From assembly GCF_028769735.1 (NCBI RefSeq), contig NC_088170.1, positions 65,201,085-65,265,084 of the forward strand: DNA of 64,000 bases, in the 5' to 3' direction. The stretch's first letter is position 1. Every line of letters begins with the position of its first letter. A model generated the notes under the pieces. It did no database searches. It was not told the DNA's origin and saw only the letters and a list, made by a program, of their open reading frames with translations. Of the stretch, positions 1 through 13,576 are shown in pieces. Position numbers and translations under genes: made by a program. The stretch is from Zonotrichia leucophrys gambelii (lineage: Eukaryota > Chordata > Aves > Passeriformes > Passerellidae).

Positions 1-846
1 TCCACAACAATAAGGAACCGCAAATATGGGAGAACTCTGTGACTTTATTTATCCCCCTTGCCTAGTCCAGCTGATGGCATGAGATCACAATTGCATTTTA
101 TTGGCCTTCTTGCAATTTCCTTCTGTTTGCAGTCTGCCCTCTGGTTCCCTTTATGAGTTGGAGTGTGGCTCAGTGTGTTCGTCTGGCTTATTTATTTGCA
201 AGGAAGAGTCCCTGGGATGTATTCTGAATCATTCTTGTATAATCCTACAGAGTCTTATGAAACAGTTTAGTAGTTCTTGGGTTGAAAATGAGATTTTGGT
301 TCAAGGATGTATTATTTATTTTATTTTTCCCAAGTCTCAATGATATGCTCTTACTTGTTAAGCACTAGCCTCCTTCTGTAAAGGTGCTGGAGCCTGGCCC
401 AACTGTTGTTCTTTTATAGATAGATTTGGATTTCACTAAGATGGGACAAACCCCTTGATGAGTGAGAGATATAGGACAAAGCCAAAGGAAAGGACTGAGT
501 CAAAATGGGGGTTCCCTAATCTATTCATCTGGAAAACAAGGAATACCTTCCTTCTTGAAATCAATCTTTAAAGTCTCTTCTGAACAGAAGGGTCCCATTC
601 CCATTGTAAATGTGGGCAACCAGCAGTTGGTGTGACTGCTACATGAGCAGGGGTTTTGGTGAGGAGTTGTGAGACTCCCACTGGGACACCTAGATGGAAA
701 ATAGATTCCCTCTTGAATTAGCATAGTTTGAAAACTTCATCTTTGTGCTTGTAGAATTGACAAGGCAAGATTTTTTTTTAAATTTAAAGTCTGTATTTAG
801 TCCTAATTCTGCAGTTTATTTTTTTTAGCTACTTTTGGTTGGCTGC

Positions 847-887
847 TTTTTCCTCTCTTTCTCTCTCTCTCTTTTTTTTTTTTTTTT
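847..887. repeat. Pyrimidine tract, (CT)n followed by poly-T
   Basis: A 41-bp uninterrupted pyrimidine run: mixed C/T, then a short CT dinucleotide repeat, then a poly-T run. It is low-complexity DNA and likely length-variable. No acceptor-linked exon is evident just downstream. Confidence 0.85.
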
Positions 888-3800
888 GGATAAGAGAAGC
901 TTAACCTAAATCTTGATACCAATATAATCTCCAGAACAAATATATCTATACAGGAAAGTTACTTACTCTCTTTTTCAGATTCCTGCTTTTGAAATAAAGC
1001 CTCTTAACAGCAACATAAGTGTCTCCACATTGGTGGGCTTGTACACTTCTGCTGAAATCAATACCATTAAAGTAGTTCAATGTTTTTATGGAGACAAAGG
1101 TACTCTTCAGAGGGGCAGCAACAATTTAATTCAACTTGCTGTGTTATCACCAGGTAATCACTGTGCAAACCATTTTTTGTTTTGCCTGGGTAGCATTTCT
1201 GCTCTCACCTCTCATTTTGTTGTTGTTGATTCCACTCTTCAAATGGATTTAGATGCATCACTTTACACAATTCTTTCACTCCTTAATATAGTAGGGAAAT
1301 AAGTATAGGTTTCTAATCTTTTTCTCTCTCTCATCTGTGGTTTTCATTATGAGCTAAGTAATGCCTTAACTCTTTCTGAGCAATGAAATGGAGTCAGAGG
1401 AGTCTTAGAAGGTGAAATGGAAAGACACCCCAGCTTTAATTCTCCTGGAAGGCAATTTTACTTATTCAGAGCCTAAACCAAATACCCAAATCCTTCTTCT
1501 GCTATACAGTATGTTTCTCAGTTTCTCAGTCTAAAATACATTTCCCAACAAGAATTAACTTTTTCCTTTGGTTATCTGAAACCATCTGATGAACTTCAGA
1601 CCTGGACTCCCCAGAAGATTGCTTTTGGCAGTGTGGTTGTTTGCAGTTCTGTGGTTTGCCACTTAGACTTGCAACTCTGGACAGAGCTACAAGATCAGCA
1701 AAGCTTTATCTGAGGATCCTGCTGGAAAGGGATGATCTGGTGCTGAGGATGCAGGAATGGGGCTTGTATCCTGTTTCTGCTACTGGATGCCTGTATGGTC
1801 TTTGTCTGATTTATGTCAGTTGTTTCTTTATTTCTCAGCATTTGTTAGCTTATTTTGCCAGCCTGTTGCAGAAACAGTTGCTCTCTCCTCTGCATGGATC
1901 CTGTAGACAAATATCCCAGCTGTAGCTTCTGTTTGCTGCAAAATACACATTACACATTTGCCTTGACCATTTCCCCTAAAATGCCTTGGTCAGCTACAAC
2001 TAAAGCTCTCACTAAATCCTTACACATCAAGTACTGAAACTGAAAGCTAAAATTGCCTTCTGTGTCTTGGACACCCCCAAAGGGAATAACCAAACCAGAC
2101 AAGGGGAGCTTTGTTAAGGAAAAAGCAGCAGAAAAGGATGAGCATGTGAAAGGTGGGTGACAATACAGAGAAAGTGAGCGAGCAGTCAAATTGCTCTGGA
2201 AAAACACTGGAAGTGTGGCCTTACTCAATGCTCTCTCAGCTCTGTGGTCCCAGTGGGGTCTCCCACCAGGAGCAGACCTGGAGCAGAAGTTGGAATCATT
2301 TGAGCCCCAGACTGTTTTGCAGACTGTTCAGTTTGAGGTGTCCTTGTCTCATCTCCAGGTGCAGCAGGAACAGAGAGGCAGGTAAGGGGAGAAGCTCTCA
2401 GCTGGTGTTGAATGCAAATTGCTTCTCTGAAATGGAGTGTCCCTCTGCGAACCTGCCTCTTGCAGAGTTCTCTCCTGCACCTTTAATACATCATGTTACT
2501 TGGTTCATTCACACAGAAAGTACCAACCTTCCCCACTATGCACATCAGAGCTGTTATCACTTCCCCAAGGACAGCCTATTTCTTTGGGACCAATACATGG
2601 GACCAAATCTGTCCCTGCTGCAATTCCATTGAACTCACTGGGGTTTTACACCTGGGACAGATGTGAAGCTATTGCATAAAGGCAGATTTTACCCCTTTCA
2701 TTTACTTCTCTATGAATTTGAAATAAGCTCTTTGTTTGTGACTAATTTATGCTTAAACTCTGGGGTTTATCTTTTTTAAGCATGGTGTCCTTTTACACTA
2801 TTGTTCCTACTGGAAACTCTCAAATGATTAAGCAGCAAAAGGAAACCATGGGCCAGCATCAGCTGCCATTCTCTCCCACTGAAGCACCACAAGGGACTGC
2901 ACAGTTTGGATTGCTTTTCATCCCTTAGCTCTCCAAGGAGGAAACTTTCATCAAAAATGAGCAGGCTGTTGTATTTTAAAGGGGAACAGCATCCTGCAAA
3001 GCTGTCCTGCAAACTCTAACCACAGATTTGCCTCAGCATCATTGAAATGCCCTCAGCTGATCTCAGTGTGTTTCTCTTACTGTAGGGGATTTTGCAGGGA
3101 AGGCAAACAGTTGTGGAGACAGAGATACAGGTTCAAAGCCACCTTTAGGCCTCCTGTTATCTGTGAGCTTGCAAAATGTGAGTCTTTCATCCCCTTTTCC
3201 TCCCGTCTGAGCTCACACAGATATTGGCTTTCAGAGGAATATTTCTCTTCAACAGACAAACATTGAAGAGGAGTGAAGGCTGGGGTGTATGCATGAATAT
3301 AAAGAAAAGCTTTTGGGTACAAGTGCATGGCTCTGCAAGGATGTATGTGATCTCCTTGATCAGCATTCAAAGTTCAAATTCAGCACCCTTCTCCAGCCTG
3401 GAAGAGTCCCACAGTCCTCTCAGCAGTCCTTCCCTTTCAGGAGCCTGTTCACTTGGAAGGGGTTTTCTGTGCTCCATTTTTACAGTTTAGGCAGAGCTAT
3501 TTCAGGAGGTGAAACAAAATCCCAGCATTTAAGTAAGCTCCAGAGCTGGAAGAGATGTAGTATCTTTGTCTGGAGTGCCCCAAATGTGCCATTTCACTCA
3601 ATGCCTTCTGAAGAAGCATCTCCCAAAACTTCTGCAGCCAGGTGTCTGTACAACCTTCTGGAAACTGCTCTGGATTCATCAGCATTACAGTAAGCCCTGG
3701 GCTGGTTATTAATGTATGTTTTCTGTGTGTTATAAGCTTCTTGAAGGTCTTCCAGGTGTCCCTTAAGTACTGTTTTGTGCCCTAGGAATCTCATACCACA

Positions 3801-6012
3801 GGACCACGAGTAGTCTGCTGCTTGGCAGCTGTCAGGAAAGAAAAACAACCATGAAAAGGATTTTTTTCCCTGACAAATCAACAAGTATTGCTATGGACAG
3901 CATGGCAGGAATGAATTCTTGGGGATGTGTAAGCCAGAATGAAGGCCTGTGAAATACATTCAGGGGTTTCATATGGGGGTGATATTTTTTAGCAGACATG
4001 TGGGCTAGAAAAGAGCAGAAACTGGACAACCAGGTGGGATGTGACTTAGGAGGCTTGGAAAACGAGTTAAGAAGGAAGACAGATTTCTACAAAAGCTCAG
4101 TATTCTGAGCAAAGCTGGCAACTTGCTAGGTTTTTGTTACCTGTGCCTGGGGAGGCTCATTTGGATGCTGAGCAGGGAAAACATCTGACCTTGTGTACTC
4201 TCTATAGTGTATGTGCTTGCATGTGTGCTATTTGTCTCAACACCTTGTATTACCAGAGGAGAGAAACAGATGTTTCATGGACCTGACTCATCTCCTCCCA
4301 ATTTAGCTAAAATAGGACAGGGTGGTTCATGACCTCAGCACTCCAGTTTCCATTAAGAGAACAGGGAGCCCAGGCAGCTGGTTTGGATGAGGAGTCCCAG
4401 CTGGGAACATCCTTTTCCAACCTTGTGCTACAAAATTGTCTTCTCTTCAATGAAATTTGTGGAGGAAATTGAGCTGTAAGTACCCTGGGTGATGCCACAG
4501 GCCACAGGGGCTGGTTTAAATGTGTGCAATGCACATTTTAAATAATTACATTTGTATTTACACATGACTCTGGGAAATAGCTTTGTCTCATCCTTCAAAT
4601 GCCCCTCTCCATAAGAAGCTGCATCTTCGCTGACAAAGAGAAGATTTAGTGGGTGTTTAGTGTAACTGATTATCTGCTGATTCAATCAATTATGTGAACC
4701 TGGAGCCAAAGAGAACATTATGTGGCTTTATGCTGGGGTGGCAGCTGCTCTGCTGCTCGACCCTGTGACATGTTTGCTGTCTGGTGTAAATATTTGCATC
4801 TGTCAGAGCAACCTGCCCTGTCCCCTACTGCCAAATTGTTCTGCTACAGAGACTGAAACCTTCCTTATTAGTTTGCATTAGAGCAAGCACAACCTGATCA
4901 GAATTCAGGTGGAATAAATTGGGTGGAAAAAAGGAATCTTTGAAAAAAATAAATGCAGCAATATTCCAGCAATACAGCCAGAAAGGTTTCTAAGGTGGAG
5001 CCTATTCAAAGCCTGCTCTTGCCTTTAGTAGCCTTTCTGTTCTGTCTTTACACAGTTGCCTTTTGTACTGAAGCTGTTTTCCCAGATGTAAAAGCAGAGA
5101 AAATGAGGCTGGCAGTGATCCTGTGTGGAGTAAATTGCAAAGGCAGGTATTGACAAGGAAAATGATGAGCAGCTCAACATTGGAAAGGCCTTGGCAAGTG
5201 CAATTCCTTCTTTGTGGCTCCGTGCAGAGCACCACAACCATGCAGGGGATCCAACCAACTGCCTCAGTGACAGTGACCTTTCCTAAGCAGTGACTGACAC
5301 TTTACAGAGACTCTAACACAGCAATTCTCAGTGTGCTCCACTTCAGCTGCCTAGAGAGGGGGGAGAAATATTCATATATTCACTATTGTGTACACCTGCT
5401 TTGTGCTCACCATCCCCCACAAAACAAGAGAAACAAATTCACTTCCTACAGAGACTTGTTCACATCTGGGTTTGGAAAGACCAAAGCTTGGCTGCTCCTT
5501 CCAGCTCAGCCTGGGGGGTTGAGGTTAAGGATGAGCCTGACCTCATCCTTCCTGCTGCCTGAAGAGCAATGGAGATCCCAGATCTGTCCCAGGTGTCCTT
5601 CCCAGCATTCTGGGGCTCCCTGATTCTCCACAGCCCTTGCCCCTGGCAGCACAGAGGTGGCACAGGCTGTGGCAGGAGGCCCTCCCATCACCTGGCTGCA
5701 GGAGGGACACCTCAGGTACCCAGGTGCACTGGGGGCTTAGGAAGATGTGTCCTTGCTTTTCCTAATGAGAAGAAGCAGCCTCCAGGTCTGAAAGCTCTCA
5801 TTCCACTGGCAAACAGTCCTGGCAGTTCACCAAGGTGCTCTGGAGGCAGTGGCTGTGCCTGGTGGAGGTGGATGCTCACACTCAGCTGCCTTGGTGACCT
5901 GGCAGTGCCAGCTGAGCTGGGACTTGTGCTGTGGGCTGACACAGGACAGCTGGCAGCTCTGGCAGCTCACTGCTGCAAAATGGCTTATCTGCCTCCTGCT
6001 TCCTCCACTCTG

Positions 6013-6032
6013 CCTGTCTGTCTGTCTGTCTC
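6013..6032. repeat. (CTGT)n tetranucleotide microsatellite
   Basis: About five copies of a CTGT unit inside a GC-richer stretch. It is a short simple repeat with no coding context. Confidence 0.8.
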
Positions 6033-6523
6033 AGGCTGTAAATCCTTTCGCACAAAAAAAGGATTCTTCCTGGTGTTGTAGCAGCATGGCAGCTGCTCCA
6101 TGCCAGCTGCTCCTAAATACTGTGATAACACAGATAAATAATTGAAGTGTGAGGTCACTCTGATATAAACAGGGTCCAAAATCAACATCCATCTTGGCCC
6201 TGTGTCTTAATTGACTCCACTTCTCAATTACCCTGAGGAGACTGAGATAAAAGAGAAGCCCACAATCCAGCTGTTATAATACAGCTGTTTTACTGCAGGG
6301 ATGTAATGCAGGAGTTTTCGTAGATTGTGAAGAACAGGTCATTCTGTGCTTAGAGCTGTTTTTAATGCTCACAAGCTGACAAGCAAAGGTAAAGGCTGAA
6401 GGAGTCAAATAGCAGCACAGCCTAAAACAGGGATATAAGAAAGCATGAAAATAGGAAACCATCTTGGCACATTGGTTCTGAATTTCTAAGCACTTGAGGG
6501 GGTGAAATGGGAAAGTCTTCATT

Positions 6524-6566
6524 AAAAAAAAAAAAAAAACAAAAACAAAAAAAACCCAAAAAACAA
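6524..6566. repeat. A-rich tract
   Basis: A run of A interrupted by single C residues and short CCC. It could be the decayed poly-A tail of an old retroposed sequence, but I see no recognisable body upstream and no flanking target-site duplication, so I call only the simple repeat. Confidence 0.8.
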
Positions 6567-8280
6567 CACATTTTGGACTACAGTAATTTGAAAGACCCCT
6601 TGAACTAGTTCTTTGTTTCTTTTGGTGTTTTGTTTTAGGGTCTTTTGTTCTTAGAGATGTTTTTTTATGGGGCCAAATTGTTGCTAAAAAAAAAGTTTTG
6701 CTAAGGATGATTAGTTATTTCCATAGACTTTGAGCTCTTTGAGTGATGTTCTTGAAGGCTTTGAAAATCCTTCAGGACTGTCAGGAGAAAGATGAGAGAG
6801 AAAAGGGATCAGTGTGGGACGGGGCAAAAGTGTGGGACTCCTCTCCTCTCACTGGAGCTGGGGCTGTGTGCAGGGCTGAGCACAGACCACAGCTCCAGGC
6901 CGAGGAGGCACAATGCTCAAAGAACCAGAATCAACATAAATTCTGATATTTAAATATTTTTACAACTTCCATATCAGGGCAATGCAGCTTTTGCAGCTAA
7001 ACCCATTGTAGTGAGGAAATAAATGGTGAGTTACAAGCTGTCCAGAGAGGAAGGAGTATGTGGCATTTACTTGGCTGTAATAAACTATCTGCCTAATTAC
7101 TTCGCATCCTAGGACATCCTTAATGTTTTACAAGAGAAGCACAAAGAAATGAAGGTACAAAGCATGCTCCTACAGCTTATGTTTTCTTGCTGATAAACAC
7201 CCAATCATCTCTTTGAGTTGATTTATGCAGCTGTGAATATTTGTATGAAGTATCTATTGAAGTTTCCCTTTAATTTAAGACAGGATAAATACAGCTTTGT
7301 TTGGAAAGTTAAAAGAATGCAATACAGGATTTGGTAAATGGAGCTATAAAAGCTACAAAAAGTATGGGGAAAATTCTGTTTTCAGTGAAAAGACACATAG
7401 GGCATGGGAAATTACTCCAGCATAGACCCATACACATTAGCACCCAGATCATGTCTTCACTCTGAACATTGGACATTGAAGTGTCAAATCCTTCAGAAAA
7501 ATCAAATGCTGTTTAAAGGCCACAGATATTGGAGAAGCCACTTCTTCCTTGGGCAAATTGCTCCAATAGCTAATTATTCTTGTTAAAAATATTCATCTCG
7601 ATTTATGTTGCAAGCCTCAGCTTTCAGCCACTGGATATTGTTACAGCAATTTCTGCTAAATCAAAAAACCCTTGAGTAAAATCATTTATGTTAAGTGAAT
7701 TCTTCAAGATGATCAAAGAGATAAATCATGTTCTGGTGATGATTAAAAGGCTACAAAGAAAAAAATAGCATGAACATTTTTGATGTTCAGTTTAGCTGAA
7801 GTTTTCTGGCAACAGGACTTTACACAGGCCTGTGTTCTCCAAGAAGTTCCTATCAGATGTATTTTCATGACATTATATACTCTGAGCCTCAGCAACAGGC
7901 TCCTCTAAAAAGCCTGTGTTTCAGATTAAGCAAATTCAGGATTGATTTCAGCCCTGCCATGCAACTCCACTCATTCAGCAGAGATTGCTTATCACCTGAA
8001 ACGGCTTTTACATGATTTGGCAAAGGACTCCTGTTTTCTTGGGTACATGACAAAATGGTTAAGCCACCAATATTTGCTAATGGCTAAAATAGTCTTGAAG
8101 AGATGCAGCAGTTCCTTGTTCCTTGTAAAGGAAAATACCTGTGGCACTCCATCCTGCAGAGCAGTGATGGCAAACACTGACCATGCAAAGCAAATGTCAC
8201 TCCCATCACAAGCCATCAGAGTCACAGTCTAAAGCCAGGAGATAAACCATTAGGATGTAAAAATGTCATACTGCAGTTCA

Positions 8281-8395
8281 TTCTTTGGTTTATTTAATTG
8301 TTTTTCTTTTATGAGGTTAGCAGCCAGAATGAAATTGCTTTTTATAGCTGCAATTAATCACGTTTATTACTGTAATAGCTGGAGACCAACACGAT
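8281..8395. promoter_or_regulatory. Candidate conserved non-coding element (weak)
   Basis: An AT-rich block with several homeodomain-type cores close together: TTTAATTG near 8293, CAATTAAT near 8351 and TTTATTAC near 8363. No repeat family is recognised. I call it only because of motif clustering in unique-looking sequence; conservation was not tested. Confidence 0.2.
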
Positions 8396-10674
8396 CCCAC
8401 AACCCAGCAGAGGATTCCTGTGACTGACGTTATGGATACAGAGAAGACACATTTGCTAAAGGTCATCTGTATTTCATGGCAGAATTTACAGCCTCAGCCA
8501 GGGAGACAGATGTGTGTGTTTGTTGGGAGCTCCTGGGATGGCAGGAGCCGCCTGGATTCCCATCCAGGCTGTGACCAACAGGACGAGACCCTTCAGCACA
8601 GCCCTGCTGCCTGGCCGTGCTGTTGGCAAGGAGACTGTGCCAGTGTGACACAGAAAAAAGGGTTTGCTTCTTTCCTTGGGGATGAAGGCTCCCCGTTTGG
8701 TGACCAGGACCCAAATTGGCAGCTGCCACCATCTTCAGGCTGCAGTGTCAGCTGTGCAGACAAATTTACTCAAAATACTGTGGCCAATAAATGGCATCTG
8801 TATATCCTTGCTCCTGTACCTGTTTGTTCATGGGGCTTGTGATTTTTTATCTGCTTTAGTGGGTTAAAGTTAAAATCAGTTATTTTTCCCTTTCCTCTAA
8901 GCCCAGGTGTTTCTGGTTGAAGGTTATGGCTGCTCTGCTGTGCAAGGTGTAATGCAGGTCAAGTTCAAAGCTTGACTGGCTGGTGCTGACCGGTTTTGTA
9001 CTGATAATAATGAGACTGTGGGATCTCCTGGGAGGCATAAATCCCTCCCAGTTATAGATCTGGTAAATATTTATGCAACTGGCCTTGCTGATATAATCTT
9101 CCATCTGTCCCTGGTTTAAAGTTTTCTCAGGTAATTCTGTGAGAGGAAATTTATCTGTTTGGGACTCAAATCTGACACTTCTCCACACCCAGAGAACTCC
9201 ACATGCCCTCAATATATCACTATTGATCGTGGTTGGTGCCCAAAATCAGAAAGATGGCAGAAGATATCTGCACACTGACCACTTGCTCATACATGTGTCA
9301 AGCCTGAGGGTTTGCTGAGCTGACAGTGAACCTGCTATGCAGTGTACATAATCCAAATATCCTGGAGCAGGCTGCTCTGGTGAGGTCTGATGGACCTCAG
9401 TTCTTGTTTTATTTTACTTTACAAACTGCTTATTCAATTGTAGTTCCAACTGGAGGGAAAAAGACAACTAGGTTTTTGGGGGTTTTTTGGTATTACAGTG
9501 TTCGGTGTCAGCTTCATCTTCACTGCAGTTCTTGTGGCTGCTGAGGAATTGATCAGCCTGTCATGTTCTTCTCTCACAGGATAAGGGCTCCTCCACTCTG
9601 CACCGCGGTAGTCAGACCTCAGGGGATAAGGGGAGTTGGTTTCTGTGTTAGACTCCACTTGTACTTCATGCAAATCTTGCCAAGTGTTTCACAGTTAAAG
9701 AAACCCCTCATGTTTTGTGTTTTTGAGAAATCCAGACCCATCACTTGGTGCTGCAGGGATGTGGCTGCTGAAAGCCCTTTGGAGCAGCCCTCGTTGCTGT
9801 GGCTGTCTCAGCAAGCCAAGGAGCTTTGGGCTCGGTGGATATTGTAGAACATCCACACCATCAAATTCCTGCTCAAATCTGCTGCTGCCATCTGTCCCAG
9901 CCACCAAATGTGAGCACAGGCACAGGGCAGCAACTCCCCTGCACCAGGAGCCACGTTCAGTGGTTCTTGCCCTGCTCTTGACCCTTTATCACAGATCAGC
10001 AATCACAGTATTAAATACAGCTTCCCACAGCAAATCCTGGGAGAGTTCTCTGAGAGATTTTCCTATTGCCTCAAGAAACTCCCTTGCTCTTTGACTTTTA
10101 ATAAAGCAATTAAGAAGAAGGAGAAAAAAAAAAAAGGAAGGAATGAATATGATTAAGCAGCGCAGCACAGTTACTCACTTAGAAGTTAGGAAATTCTTTG
10201 AGCTTCTTTGTGCAACTGCAGCAGCCAGCCTACATGGTTGTGTCCTGCTGTCACACTGCCCTGGGATGTTTGCCTCTGTGCTGGGTCAGTGTGGCAAGGT
10301 TTTGGTAGCAGGGGGGACAGGGGTGGCTTCTGTGAGAAGTTGCTTGAAGCTTTCCCTATGTCCAACAGAGCCAAAGTCAGCCAGCTCCAAGATGAACCCA
10401 ACTTTTGCCAAAGCTCAGCCCATCAGCAACAGAGACAGCACCTCTGGCATATCGTGGTTAGGAAGGGGAAAAAGTAACTGCATCTGGACTGGGGAGTGAG
10501 AATATGTGAAAGGAACAGCCCTGCAGACCCCCAGATCAGAGCAGGAGGGGCAGGAGCTGCTCCAGGTGCCAGGGCAGAGATCCACCCACAGCCCTGGAGG
10601 AGCCACAGAGAGCAGGGCTGTACCCAAAGCCAGTAGTGACCCACGGGAAGCTCATGCCAGGTAAATGTTGTATT

Positions 10675-10833
10675 TATAAGCATTATATATATGTTATATA
10701 TATACACTACAGACATATAAGTATATTGTGTGTATATATATATTTTTTTTATATATATGTATATATATATATTGTATATAATATATGTATATAATATACA
10801 TACATATATATATATGTTATATATATAAGCATT
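10675..10833. repeat. (TA)n-rich microsatellite bounded by a 10-bp direct repeat
   Basis: About 160 bp almost entirely of TA, TATG and TATAC units. The same 10-mer, TATAAGCATT, sits at each edge (10675-10684 and 10824-10833). The minus-strand open frame through it is a translation of the repeat, not a gene. Such tracts are length-unstable and prone to cruciform extrusion. Confidence 0.9.
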
Positions 10834-13390
10834 CACAGTTTAACTGGGTGGGCAGTTCTCCATGGCAGAGCAAAACTCTGCAGTGGGATTATGGTGCACA
10901 GATGATCCTTGATGATGACTCTCAAGTAGGTGCCACATGGGCTGAGGTTTGTACAGCTCTGCAAGGGTTGGAAAATGCCTTCACTGCACCTCCCTCACTG
11001 CCTAACAATCTTACTATAATGAACAGCTCCAGCTTTTGCCTGAATTGAGGAGGAGCAAGGAATAATCATCCAGAATGAAAATTTCAGCCTGAATTATAAA
11101 TCCCAATAAAATCATTAGCAGGGTGGAAAGGGTTTTCCAGCTGAGAGGGGGACAACACCCTTAATAATGTGTATATCTAACCCTTAATAATGTATATTTC
11201 TATGGTAGTCCTAGGTAAAAACTATTCCTGATCTGCAAGTATCCCTTTATATCAAATGGTTGCTGTTACTTCTTCATTCACCAAGTAAAGCAGCAGCTTT
11301 TCACATATTATGTTTACAGATTAGCACAAATATAAGCATTTTGAAAGTGATGCCTTTTCTGTTTCTGGGCTTTTCTCACCAACAGCCACATGGCCCCACA
11401 TGCAAAGGGAATCCCTTTGTGTCAGATATACTTTTTTTTCCTAGGTGCAGTCAGTCTCTGTGTATTGCTCCATTTTTACATATTTCCAGCACTGTGTTTA
11501 GCTCTGCAATGGTGTATATAAGTAAATTTTGTAATTTCTTCATTATGAATTTTCACTTTTTTGTGTTTATCCTCTTCTGGGACATTAATTTCTTCTTGCA
11601 TTGCCCTGATGATTTAGGACCTGTTAGTTTTTCCTCCTTCCAAACAGATTTGGTATCACAAAGCATGATTGCTTTACAGCCTTTTAAAAAATAAAATAAA
11701 ATAAAATAAAATAAAATAAAATAAAATAAAATAAAATAAAGCAAAATATAATCCCCCAAACAAAAAACCAAACAACTGCATTAGAAATGAGCAGAAAAAG
11801 AAGCACTAGGACTCACACACAAACACCATGCCTGAATGAAGTTCTCATTTGCAGATAGGAAGATGCTTTAATGCATCTTTGATCAGAGGCATGGAGTAAA
11901 TAGGGCCAGCACCTTTGTAAAAGAGGAAAAAAAAAATCCATTTAAAAATAATTAGTCTCTAGTCCTGCCACTATGTTTTTCACATTGGTAATCCAAGCGA
12001 GCGTGGAGAACACTCACTGCTGGAACCAGCACTGAATAATCAGATCAGTCTTCATAATGCAAATACCAGGGCAGGCAGTAGAAGTGAGTGCAAGATTGAT
12101 ATGTTTGGAAGCTGTGTGATGCACTCCTGGTAGTCTGGAAGGCTTGGCTGTAATATGAAGGAAGCAAGATCAAAAGCATGACTGCTGAGCATGATTCAGT
12201 GTTAGCAGAGCATGTCTCTGTCAGGCTGCACTATGCTCTGCTAACTCTCTGGTTATTTCCCTGTGAACCTGCATTGATTTTCTTGCAGATTGCATTAGTT
12301 CCAGTCACAAAAGAAATTGTATCTGTTCTCCAGCTAATGCAAACCTACAACTAGGATTTTCCTGAAGGCTGCTTCTTCGTGTCCAATGCAAGAATTCAAA
12401 TACATCTGCGAGCGTGCATGGCCTTGTAAAATGAACATTCACACTAAAAAGATGTCAGAGGTGCTATCAGTTAGCACTGAGGGCACTTGTAAGTCTAATA
12501 TTTGCTCTATTAATTACTGTATTATCAAACTTATGATACATCAGAGAAACCATCCTTAAAGTTTAATTCAATCTGTAGGTGTGCCTAATTGCCAAGAGCA
12601 ATTAAAAGTAAATGAAATTAAAAGACCCTGAGGATTCTGTTGACATCCAGAGACAAGGTTCTGTGACCTGGATGCTAGGATGAAGCAGCCTTATCCAGCT
12701 GAGACAGGGCACCACACTGCAAAGTTGGTTAAATGCCTCTTTCTGTGCTGAGCTCCTTTGCCATTTATTGTCTCTGTTTTTCACTATGTCATTGTGTTGA
12801 TAAGAGATATTTTTTCATTAATTGTAGTCCTTCTTAGACCTACTTTTTTTTTCTTTTTTCACTCTTTTCTCCCTTCTTGATTTTTTTCCCCTTCTTTCCA
12901 CTGCATTCTATCCACAGGACTTGAATTGCCTTGCAGTTGAGGCTGAACAAATCTGTGATCACCCTGTAAATAACCAGATGTCAGATCTCTCTGAAGTGAA
13001 GACCATGCTTTTCCCTGCTCCTTTCACTTGCTCATGGTGTTCAGGAGAAAAAAGGTTAATGCTTCTGCTATTCCCATCACCTCAAAATCTGATGGTTTTA
13101 GTGTTCTGCTGAAACAATATGTTTTTTCTTGGGTAATTCCTCGCCCTCCTTTGCACAGGGACCTGCCTTACTGTGAGGGGCTGAGCTCAGCCCAAGGGCT
13201 TGTTAGAGCATTATATGGAAATCCTTTCCAGAGGAGATCTGCCCAGGGATGGGATGTGCAGGGACATCCCAAAAGATCTGGGATTTTTAAGTGAAGCAAA
13301 TGGCTGTAAGAAAAAAACGACTGGCCCGTTTTCCAGATAGCTGTGTCTGACATGAAATTTCTTGTCTAATGTCACAGTACACCTGAGATG
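10834..13390. other. Non-coding stretch, nothing recognised except a pentanucleotide repeat
   Basis: AT-rich sequence. I see no exon, RNA or transposon that I can name. The plus-strand frame at 11260-11694 is rich in F, L, I and S because the DNA is T-rich and is not a credible protein. The (ATAAA)n array inside is listed separately. Confidence 0.55.
11686..11740. repeat. (ATAAA)n pentanucleotide microsatellite
   Basis: About eleven nearly perfect copies of a five-base ATAAA unit over 55 bp. It contains repeated AATAAA hexamers on the plus strand by virtue of its unit. This is unlikely to be a functional polyadenylation site because no transcript is apparent here. Confidence 0.92.
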
Positions 13391-13576
13391 ATTCTTCTTC
13401 TTCTTCTTCTTCTTCTTCTTCTTCTTCTTCTTCTTTCTTCTTCTTTCTTCTTCTTCTTTCTTCTTCTTCTTCTTCTTCCTTCTTCTTCTTCTTTCTTCAT
13501 CTTCATCATCTTCATCATCTTCATCATCTTCATCATCTTTGTTTTTTCTTCTTCTTCACAGTCTTCTTTTTCCTCT
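13391..13576. repeat. (TTC)n pyrimidine tract changing to a 9-bp TTCATCATC repeat
   Basis: About 185 bp. The first 105 bp is (TTC)n with interspersed TTTC units, almost pure pyrimidine on the plus strand. From about 13496 to 13540 it becomes four to five copies of TTCATCATC, then a shorter T-rich pyrimidine tail. The apparent plus-strand frame of poly-L, S, F and I residues is a repeat artefact. Mirror-symmetric GAA·TTC tracts of this kind can form triplex DNA. Confidence 0.93.

Larger units (their letters stand above)
1..10674. other. Non-coding flank, no gene recognised
   Basis: I found no exon, RNA gene or young transposon here. The open frames (for example plus-strand ones at 2153-2632 and 5569-6081) have mixed composition, no recognisable domain and no splice or promoter context, so I treat them as chance. 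About 5.5-6.0 kb and 8.5-8.8 kb are GC-richer but CpG-poor. The rest is AT-rich with short pyrimidine and A-rich tracts, listed separately. It is upstream flank relative to the gene inferred at 50.5 kb. Confidence 0.6.

Noticed and set aside
2153..2632. 159-codon plus-strand frame
   Set aside because: No domain, no CpG or promoter context, mixed composition; chance frame in a GC-richer stretch.
3535..3680. Possible antisense ancient CR1 piece (GAGCTGGAAGAGATGTAG)
   Set aside because: Only one short motif fits; the order of other CR1 segments is not recognisable.
5569..6081. 170-codon plus-strand frame
   Set aside because: GC-rich, CpG-poor stretch with overlapping frames on both strands; no recognisable protein features.
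10423..10836. 137-codon minus-strand frame rich in I and Y
   Set aside because: Half of it translates the (TA)n tract; no start context or homology is recognisable.
11686..11740. Repeated AATAAA hexamers as polyadenylation sites
   Set aside because: They arise from the microsatellite unit and no transcript is evident.
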